Assembly (NCBI GenBank): GCA_035550315.1 | Contig: DASZPL010000180.1 | Coordinates: 1-14,160, forward strand | From: DASZPL01 sp035550315 | Lineage (GTDB): Bacteria; Actinomycetota; Actinomycetes; JAFAQI01 | Direction of reading: 5' to 3' | Length of the DNA stretch: 14,160 bases | Shown: positions 6,992 to 12,960 of the stretch, piece by piece | Numbering within the stretch: the stretch's first letter is position 1 | How the letters are laid out: every line of letters begins with the position of its first letter | Made by a program: the position numbers and the translations under genes | The notes under the pieces: model-generated | Seen by the model: the letters and a program-made list of their open reading frames with translations, nothing else | Database searches by the model: none | What the model was told of the DNA's origin: nothing

Positions 6992-8635
6992 CTACTGCGA
7001 GGCGGCACCGCGCAAGGGCGGTGGGTGGGGCGGCGGACGTCGTAGACGGCGCCGGCTGCGGCCGCTTCGTCCTGCGGGTTGATCCCGCTCTCCACCCGGC
7101 ACGAACACCTGAGTCGGCACGTCGCGGCCACGCACCACGATCTCCTCGACGAACCGCCAGTCGGCGGGCGGCCGGGTCGCGCGCTTGATGACCTCGCCGG
7201 AGGCGACCACCCGCCCCGGCATCGTCTTCGCGACCTCCGTGAGCCGCGCGGCTTCGTTCACCGGGTCACCGATGACGGTGTATTCGAGTCGTTGCGGCGT
7301 CCCGATGTTGCCGGCCACCGCGAGGCCCGCGGCGACGCCGATGCCGGAGTCGAACTCCGGCACCTCGGCTGCCAGCCGCTCGGCCAGGTCGCACGCCGCG
7401 GCCAGCGCCCGGTCGGCGCAGTCGGGCACGGCCGTCGGCGCCCCGAAGATTGCGAGCGCCGCGTCGCCGGTGAACTTGTTGATCAGGCCGCCGTGCGCCT
7501 CGACTACGCCGACTACGACGGCGAAGAACCGGTTGAGCGACTCGACCACCTGGGTCGGCGGCCGGTGGGCGGCGAACTGGGTGGATGCGACGACGTCGAC
7601 GAAGAGCACGGCGACGTCGCGTTGCTCGCCGCCGAGCGCGACACCGTCCTCGATGGCCCGGCGCGCGACATCGACCCCAACGTGGCGGCCGAACAAGTCG
7701 CGCAGGCGTTCCCGCTCACGCAACCCGGCGGCCATCCGGTTGAAGCCGGCTTGCAGCAGCCCGAGCTCGGTGCCGTCGTACACCGTCACCGCGGCATCGA
7801 GGTTGCCGGCCTCCAGGTCGGCCAGGCCGCGGCGTACCGATCGAATCGGGTCGGCGCTCGCCGCGGTCGCGACGGCGGTCAGCACGAACCCGGTGATCAG
7901 GCAGTCCGCACCAAGCACCACCATCGCCAGCGCCAACTGCCATCTGGTGCCGGCGAGCCCGGCCAGGCTCGCCACGCCGAGCAGCACGATGCCGAGCATC
8001 GGTACGCCGGTGCCCAGCATCCAGGTCGACAGTGCGCGGCCGACGACGGACTGCGCGATGCGTTGCGGCGACTCGGCGGCGGTCAGGGCACGGCCGGCGG
8101 CCTCGCGCAACAGCCGCTCGGCGAAGAGGTAGCTCGCCGCGGCGGTGACGACGCCGGAGCCGAACACCAAGGTGGCGATCCGCGCGCCGAGCTGCGGGTC
8201 ATGCAGCCCGTTGATGACGCCGAACACGATCGCCGCGACACTCCAGAGCCAGCCCACGATGCCGGCGAGGGCACGGGGGGCGCGCAGCACGGCTCGCTGC
8301 TCGTCCGGCGACGGCGCGCGTTCGGCCAGCAGCCAGCCGGCGAGGCTGCGCATCTTGCGGTGCGCCAGCGTGAGGCCGACAGCGGCACCGAACAGCGTGT
8401 AGCCAAACGCCGCCTCCGCGTTCTCGGTGAGCAGCGACCGCAGGTGGCCGACGTGCGGCTCGGGCACGACGAACAACGCTTCGAGGGCGGCGGTGGCAGC
8501 ACCAATGATGTTGGCGAAGAACACCGCGACGGTGACACCGAACCGCGCCCGGATCAGGACGCCGCGGCCGGACAGCCACCGGGCTCGCCAGGTGCGCCGG
8601 TGTTCGGCCTTGCGGGCCGACCAATCCTCCCGCAC
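6992..8635 (-). CDS. Six-helix membrane HAMP adenylate cyclase (class III)
   Basis: It is predicted to make cAMP at the inner face of the membrane. Numbering from GTG 8635 (547 residues), there are six hydrophobic segments at about 30-57, 74-91, 122-143, 153-173, 208-228 and 232-259, a HAMP linker at about 260-311 and a cyclase domain at about 336-511. The catalytic set looks complete: metal ligands Asp347 (LFVDVVAS) and Asp391 (KFTGD), adenine-specifying Lys387 and Asp457 (VIGDPVN), and transition-state Asn460 and Arg464. This layout equals the mycobacterial Rv1318c-Rv1320c and Rv3645 group. A 35-residue Arg/Pro-rich tail follows. GTG at 8645-8647 is an alternative start; the open frame further upstream overlaps the divergent oxidoreductase and is rejected. 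It is the first gene of the five-gene run. Confidence 0.92.
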   Translation of the reverse strand: MREDWSARKAEHRRTWRARWLSGRGVLIRARFGVTVAVFFANIIGAATAALEALFVVPEPHVGHLRSLLTENAEAAFGYTLFGAAVGLTLAHRKMRSLAGWLLAERAPSPDEQRAVLRAPRALAGIVGWLWSVAAIVFGVINGLHDPQLGARIATLVFGSGVVTAAASYLFAERLLREAAGRALTAAESPQRIAQSVVGRALSTWMLGTGVPMLGIVLLGVASLAGLAGTRWQLALAMVVLGADCLITGFVLTAVATAASADPIRSVRRGLADLEAGNLDAAVTVYDGTELGLLQAGFNRMAAGLRERERLRDLFGRHVGVDVARRAIEDGVALGGEQRDVAVLFVDVVASTQFAAHRPPTQVVESLNRFFAVVVGVVEAHGGLINKFTGDAALAIFGAPTAVPDCADRALAAACDLAERLAAEVPEFDSGIGVAAGLAVAGNIGTPQRLEYTVIGDPVNEAARLTEVAKTMPGRVVASGEVIKRATRPPADWRFVEEIVVRGRDVPTQVFVPGGERDQPAGRSGRSRRRLRRPPPHPPPLRGAASQ

Positions 8636-8656
8636 GTGAGGTGACACTATTACCGG
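8636..8656. promoter_or_regulatory. Compact divergent promoter, possibly giving two leaderless mRNAs
   Basis: Only about 21 bases separate the cyclase and oxidoreductase starts, and neither has a Shine-Dalgarno. On the plus strand TGA-CACTAT (extended -10-like, hexamer 8645-8650) ends six bases before the A of ATG 8657. On the minus strand TAGTGT (8649 to 8644, fitting TANNNT) ends eight bases before GTG 8635. The two hexamers overlap, so only one polymerase could bind at a time. No good -35 is seen. This is a motif reading only. Confidence 0.35.
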
Positions 8657-9697
8657 ATGCGGATCGGAATGGCGCTGGACTACAGCGGCGGTTTCGCCGA
8701 GGCCGTGAACGCATTGGCCGACTACGAGAAGGCCGGCCTCGGCATCGTGTTCGTCGCCGAGGCGTACAGCTTCGACGCGGTCAGCCAGCTCGGCTACATC
8801 GCCGCCCGCACCGAGCATGTCGAGATCGCCAGCGGCATCCTGCCGATCTACAGCCGGACCCCGACGCTCACCGCGATGACGGCTGCCGGTCTCGACTACG
8901 TCTCCAACGGCCGGTTCACCCTGGGCCTCGGCGCCTCCGGCCCGCAGGTCATCGAGGGCTTCCACGGCGTGCCGTACGACGCGCCGCTCGGCCGCACCCG
9001 CGAGGTGATCGAGATCTGCCGCGCGGTCTGGCGGCGCGACCGTGTCGACCACGCCGGCCGCTACTACACGATCCCGCTACCGCCCGATCAGGGCACCGGG
9101 CTGGGCAAGCCGCTGAAGCTGATCAACCACCCGGTGCGCGATCGGATCCCCGTCATCGTCGCCGCGATCGGGCCGAAGAACGTCGAGATGACCGCCGAGA
9201 TCGCCGAGGGCTGGGAGCCGATCTTCTTCTATCCCGAGAAGGCCAAGTCGGTGTGGGGCGAGAGTCTCGCGGCCGGCGCCGCGAAGCGCGATCCGTCACT
9301 GCCGCCGCTGGACACGGTCGGGCAGGCGCCTCTCGCGATCGGTGACGACGTCGACGGCCTGCTCGACCTGATGCGTCCGATGCTCGCGCTCTACGTCGGC
9401 GGCATGGGGGCGCGCGGTCGCAACTTCTATAACGACCTGGCGTGCCGCTACGGCTTCGAGGCCGAGGCGAAGACGATCCAGGACCTCTACCTCGACGGCA
9501 AGAAGGAAGCGGCGGCCGCCGTCGTACCGGAGGAACTGATCCGGCAGATCTCGCTGATCGGCCCGGAAGGGTTCGTCAAGGAGCGGGTCGCGGCGATGCG
9601 CGAAGCCGGTGTGACCACGTTGAACATCACGCCGATGGCGGCCGACCACGCCGGCCGGTTGGCGCTGATCGAAAAGCTGCGGGACATCACGGGGTAA
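8657..9697 (+). CDS. LLM-class (luciferase-like) oxidoreductase, probably F420-dependent
   Basis: The 346-residue product has the TIM-barrel bacterial-luciferase-like pattern: MRIGMALDYSG at the N-terminus, the IASGILPIYSRTP strand near 57-69, the hallmark LGLGASGPQVIEGF at 89-102, and VPVIVAAIGPKNVE-like and TTLNITPM strands later. From memory it resembles the Rv3520c family of mycobacterial F420-dependent oxidoreductases. Such enzymes transfer hydride between reduced F420 and an organic substrate; FMN use cannot be excluded by eye, and the substrate is unknown. The ATG at 8657 lacks a Shine-Dalgarno and may be the first base of the transcript. A P450 starts 18 bases after its stop, so the two probably act on one substrate class. 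Confidence 0.88.
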   Translation: MRIGMALDYSGGFAEAVNALADYEKAGLGIVFVAEAYSFDAVSQLGYIAARTEHVEIASGILPIYSRTPTLTAMTAAGLDYVSNGRFTLGLGASGPQVIEGFHGVPYDAPLGRTREVIEICRAVWRRDRVDHAGRYYTIPLPPDQGTGLGKPLKLINHPVRDRIPVIVAAIGPKNVEMTAEIAEGWEPIFFYPEKAKSVWGESLAAGAAKRDPSLPPLDTVGQAPLAIGDDVDGLLDLMRPMLALYVGGMGARGRNFYNDLACRYGFEAEAKTIQDLYLDGKKEAAAAVVPEELIRQISLIGPEGFVKERVAAMREAGVTTLNITPMAADHAGRLALIEKLRDITG

Positions 9698-9702
9698 CGG
9701 GC

Positions 9703-9707
9703 GGAGG
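9703..9707 (+). promoter_or_regulatory. Ribosome binding site of the second P450
   Basis: GGAGG, eight bases before the ATG at 9716, in the 18-base gap after the oxidoreductase stop. It fixes the start of the P450 gene. Confidence 0.65.
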
Positions 9708-9715
9708 CGGGGCAG

Positions 9716-11164
9716 ATGGCTTTGACGTCATCGATCGGTACGGCGACCGAGTGGCGGCACCCGGAGCGGTTCCAGCCCATGCGGATTCCGGGGCGCCAAC
9801 GCATGGCGCGCGCGCTCGACGGGTTGCCGTGGCGGGTCAAGCCGCTGGTCGACCCGCCGGCTGGATCCGGCCTCAAGCCGGTAATGGGCAGCCACGGCCT
9901 GCCGCTGCTCGGCCACGGCCTGGAGTACATGTTCGACGGCGTCGGGCTGTCACGCACCGTCTATGACCGTCACGGTCCGGTGTCGTGGACGCGCTCGCTC
10001 AACATGGACATGGTCATGGCGCTCGGCCCCGACGCGACGCAGGCCATCTGGGTGAACGCGGACAAGGCGTACTCCCAGCGCGGCTGGCACGAGTTCATCG
10101 GTCCGTTCTTCCGCCGCGGGCTGATGCTGCTCGACTTCGATGAGCACCTGCTGCACCGGCGGATCATGCAAGAGGCGTTCACCCGTAGCCGGCTGGCGGC
10201 GTACATGGGCCGGGTCGACCGCCACGTCGCGACCGACCTCGAGTCGTGGCCGCGCGACGGCATGATGTACGCCTATCCGACGCTCAAGCGGCTGTCGCTC
10301 GACATCGCGAGCGCGATCTTCATGGGCAGCGTCGAGGACGACGAGCGAGTCCGCCGGGCCTTCACGGACTCGGTCCGCGCTACCACCGCGGCCATCCGCT
10401 ACCCGATCCCGGGCACCCGCTGGCAGCGCGGCGTCGAGGGCCGCCGGATCCTCGAAGAGTTCTTCCGCACCCGGCTGCCGGCGAAGCGGGCCGCCGACAG
10501 CGACGACCTGTTCGCGGCGCTCTGCCACGCGCAGACGGACGAGGGCGAGACCTTCACCGACGACGACGTCGTCAACCACATGATCTTCCTGATGATGGCG
10601 GCGCACGACACGTCGACCATCACGACGTCGTCGGCACTCGCCGCGCTCGCCGCCCACCCTGACTGGCAGGAGCGGGCGCGTGAGGAGTCGATGGCGCTCG
10701 ACGGCGAGCTGTCATTGGACGCGCTCGAGTCGCTCTCCACCCTCGACCCGGTCATCAAGGAAGCGCTGCGGCTGGTCGCTCCGGTGCCGTCGATGCCGCG
10801 GATGACGGTCAAGGACACCGAGCTGCTCGGCCACTACATCCCGTCCGGCACGTTGGTCTCGCTGTCGCCGTGGTTCAACCACTACATGCCGGAGTTCTGG
10901 ACCGAGCCGGAGCGGTTCGACCCGGAGCGGTTCGCCGAGCCGCGACGGGAGGACAAGCGGCACCGCTACTCCTGGGTGCCGTTCGGCGGCGGGGCGCACA
11001 AGTGCATCGGCATGTACTTCGGCACCAACGAGGTGAAGATCCTGCTGCACCACCTGCTGCGCCGGTTCCGGTGGACCACGCCTCCCGGCTACGAGGTGCC
11101 TTGGGACCTGATCGCTCTGCCGATGCCGGCCGACGGCCTGCCGCTCACGCTTTCCGCGCTCTGA
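9716..11164 (+). CDS. Cytochrome P450 (long form, CYP136/CYP51-like)
   Basis: This 482-residue P450 is longer than the one at 5738-6967 and only distantly similar. An N-terminal extension of about 50 residues precedes GLPLLGHGLEYMFD at 61-74. The I helix reads MMAAHDTST (293-301, Asp298-Thr299), with Ala where most families have Gly; ExxR is Glu349-Ala-Leu-Arg352; PERF is at 398-401; and the heme loop PFGGGAHKCIG at 422-432 holds Cys430. The stretch RRGLMLLDFDEH (133-144) reminds me of mycobacterial CYP136 proteins, but I cannot confirm that. The substrate may be a sterol-like or fatty compound; this is inference. It is placed directly behind the luciferase-like oxidoreductase and ahead of a secreted protein. 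Confidence 0.94.
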   Translation: MALTSSIGTATEWRHPERFQPMRIPGRQRMARALDGLPWRVKPLVDPPAGSGLKPVMGSHGLPLLGHGLEYMFDGVGLSRTVYDRHGPVSWTRSLNMDMVMALGPDATQAIWVNADKAYSQRGWHEFIGPFFRRGLMLLDFDEHLLHRRIMQEAFTRSRLAAYMGRVDRHVATDLESWPRDGMMYAYPTLKRLSLDIASAIFMGSVEDDERVRRAFTDSVRATTAAIRYPIPGTRWQRGVEGRRILEEFFRTRLPAKRAADSDDLFAALCHAQTDEGETFTDDDVVNHMIFLMMAAHDTSTITTSSALAALAAHPDWQERAREESMALDGELSLDALESLSTLDPVIKEALRLVAPVPSMPRMTVKDTELLGHYIPSGTLVSLSPWFNHYMPEFWTEPERFDPERFAEPRREDKRHRYSWVPFGGGAHKCIGMYFGTNEVKILLHHLLRRFRWTTPPGYEVPWDLIALPMPADGLPLTLSAL

Positions 11165-11205
11165 ACCGGATCACGAACGCGATCCGGGTATCGGCGGCGG
11201 CACTG

Positions 11206-12459
11206 ATGCCTGCCAGGTGGCGTAGCGGCGCCAAGCCCGCGGTTCGGGCGGCAGTGGTCCTGGCGGTGGCGAGCGCGATGGGCACGTGGAGCATGGCCGC
11301 GCCTGCCGCCGACCCCACGGCGCACGCGCGCTCACATCACGCGCGCCCCGCGACTCATCACCATCCCCCGCTCAAGGCGGGGCAGCAGGTCGTTGTCGTG
11401 GCCCGGCCGCACGGTGCCGACGCAGCCGTGTATCGCGAACACGGCGGGACGATCACGTTCTGGTACCGCCACCACAACCACTGGCGCGTCGTGGCCTCGA
11501 AAGCGTTCCCGGCGTTCCCGGCGTCGTTTCACTCCGGACCGCTGCAGGTGCACGGTTACTTGCCGGCGGGCGCTCCGCATGCGCTGTTCTTGGTCACTGG
11601 CGCCCTCTCGTTCGACGGCTACTACCAAGCCGTCGGATACGCCACCGGCCGTCACGGCTGGGGCGTGCTGACACAGACCTCCGCGCATCGCCTCACGTCG
11701 TCCGGCCATGGCTCGACGTACAAGGGTCGCCAGGGAGAGCGTCACTGGATGAGCCTTTCCGGCGGGCGGCTCACGATCGACGACATCCACCCCTTCTTCT
11801 CGGTCGCGGATGGCTCCTACTACCCGCACACCACAACCTGGGTCTGGCGGCATCGAGGCTTCGACGTGGCGAGCGACAACCAGTTCGTCGCGGCCACGAG
11901 CACCCCGGCGACTGCGATTCTCGGTGTCGCCGCCGGTTGCCCCGACCCGGCGACGACCGGGACGTACGCGGCGTACGTCGACGGCTTCCGGCCGCAGCGG
12001 CAATCGCCGCGCAACGGCTTGTCGACCGTCCGTCTCGTCTTCGCCCCAACCGCCCACGATGTCGTCGCCGGCACGTCGAATGCCTGCACCGTCAGGCTGC
12101 CGCGCGACCAGCCGATCACGGTCCAGGCGACGACCGGGCACGGGCCGACGTGGATCACCGCGCCGAGCTGGATGATGCTCCAGGAAGGCAACATCTTCTA
12201 CGCCGGACAGCCATTGCCGATCGTCAACGGCTATCCGTTCGGCGACATCCCGCCGCACGAAGCGCCGTATCGGGTGCCCGCGCGGTTGGGCGTGACCGCG
12301 ATCACCTCAGACTTCGGCGTGACGCTGCCGAAGCTTCAGGGTGCTCCTGGCGCGGCAAGCCCTCGCGCGGTGCCGGCGAACCTCACCTTCACCAATGGCG
12401 CCCTGACGTCGTTGACGCTGACCGCCACCGTGCCGACTTCCCCGAGCACCCAGAGCTAG
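11206..12459 (+). CDS. Histidine-rich exported protein of unknown function
   Basis: I do not recognise this family. The ATG at 11206 gives 417 residues beginning with a basic, hydrophobic Sec-type signal peptide (residues 1 to about 34, cleavage plausible after APA); there is no lipobox cysteine. The mature N-terminus is histidine-rich, including SHHARPATHHHPP, and 24 histidines are spread through the protein, 21 of them before residue 217. Many Trp and Tyr residues (TFWYRHHNHW, TTTWVWRHRGF) suggest a beta-rich ligand- or metal-binding fold. Only two cysteines are present, Cys245 and Cys294, probably a disulfide. The C-terminus is Ser/Thr-rich. The open frame extends upstream through the P450 gene, but the signal peptide marks 11206. 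It starts 41 bases after the P450 stop and may be co-transcribed. Confidence 0.8.
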   Translation: MPARWRSGAKPAVRAAVVLAVASAMGTWSMAAPAADPTAHARSHHARPATHHHPPLKAGQQVVVVARPHGADAAVYREHGGTITFWYRHHNHWRVVASKAFPAFPASFHSGPLQVHGYLPAGAPHALFLVTGALSFDGYYQAVGYATGRHGWGVLTQTSAHRLTSSGHGSTYKGRQGERHWMSLSGGRLTIDDIHPFFSVADGSYYPHTTTWVWRHRGFDVASDNQFVAATSTPATAILGVAAGCPDPATTGTYAAYVDGFRPQRQSPRNGLSTVRLVFAPTAHDVVAGTSNACTVRLPRDQPITVQATTGHGPTWITAPSWMMLQEGNIFYAGQPLPIVNGYPFGDIPPHEAPYRVPARLGVTAITSDFGVTLPKLQGAPGAASPRAVPANLTFTNGALTSLTLTATVPTSPSTQS

Positions 12460-12499
12460 CGTTCCGCCGCAGCGCAGGCGCGGTGCGAGCAGAGCCGGC

Positions 12500-12700
12500 T
12501 CAATGTTCGAGGAGACCGAACAGGCCACCTAACACGCCAATGACTGCAACGAGCATCCCTAGCATCCGCCACGTGAGCACATTGACGATCCGCTGCTCGG
12601 CGAGACCGAGTTCCAGCTGAAGGTCCCGCTTGGTCGCGACATCCGCCCATCCGACGGGGGGCAGCAGCGCCATCAGCGTGTCGGCACCATCACTACCCAA
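12500..12700 (-). CDS. Small single-pass membrane protein with LLPPVGWADVATKRDL motif
   Basis: A 66-residue protein: a short N-terminal tail, the motif LLPPVGWADVATKRDL at about 12-27, a helical segment rich in Leu, Glu and Gln that could pair as a coiled coil, and one hydrophobic helix at about 45-65 (MLGMLVAVIGVLGGLFGLL) ending in Glu-His. I recall similar short proteins with this motif in other actinobacteria, without an assigned role; the recollection is unverified. The start is uncertain: TTG at 12698-12700 gives the complete motif context, while ATG at 12671-12673 would give 57 residues; neither has a clear Shine-Dalgarno. It is convergent with the histidine-rich protein gene, 40 bases away, with no hairpin seen between them. 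Confidence 0.68.
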   Translation of the reverse strand: MGSDGADTLMALLPPVGWADVATKRDLQLELGLAEQRIVNVLTWRMLGMLVAVIGVLGGLFGLLEH

Positions 12701-12873
12701 AGCCCGCTCGCACGGTCATAGAGGTCACGTCACTGGCGTTCGTCCACCGCCATGGTCCGCCTCCCGCGAGCACAGGTCAACGACTCCGACGGTACGACGA
12801 CATGCGCACCCCGATCAGGGCGCGAAAGCGCACCTGTGGACAAGGTGACGCCCGGACGGCACGGCACGCCGAT

Positions 12874-12949
12874 CCGCTGATCTTCGCGTAGCCGGTCACT
12901 TTCGGCCTGGTTTACGGCGTGTCGCGTCCAGTTGCGCGAAGATCAGCGG
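12874..12949. repeat. Perfect 15-bp inverted repeat with 46-base spacer
   Basis: CCGCTGATCTTCGCG at 12874-12888 is the exact reverse complement of 12935-12949. It starts 12 bases beyond the stop of the fibronectin-domain gene (12961). On a plus-strand RNA the stem could add four pairs (12889-12892 with 12931-12934) using two G-U wobbles; on a minus-strand RNA these would be A-C mismatches. No U-tract follows on either strand, so it is not a classical intrinsic terminator. The rest of the non-coding stretch 12701-12960 shows no gene or recognisable RNA. Confidence 0.8.
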
Positions 12950-12960
12950 CCGGGATCGGT

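Noticed and set aside
7079..8644. A 521-codon open frame on the plus strand
   Set aside because: It lies opposite the adenylate cyclase, which has full catalytic motifs; the antisense product has no recognisable domain.
8648..9052. A long N-terminal extension of the cyclase frame
   Set aside because: It overlaps the oxidoreductase gene antisense and has no membrane or sensor domain; GTG 8635 or 8647 gives a normal protein.
11332..12258. A 308-codon minus-strand frame opposite the histidine-rich protein
   Set aside because: Arg/Gly/Val-rich low-complexity product with no signal or domain; the plus frame has a signal peptide, paired cysteines and varied composition.
12820..12843. GCGC-GAAA-GCGC hairpin and a nearby CACCT...AGGTG hairpin
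   Set aside because: Stems of only four or five pairs, no U-tract and no gene end beside them; expected by chance at this base composition.
12701..12960. Possible tRNA or small RNA in the largest gap
   Set aside because: No cloverleaf or CCA-type end is visible; only the inverted repeat stands out, and it is listed separately.
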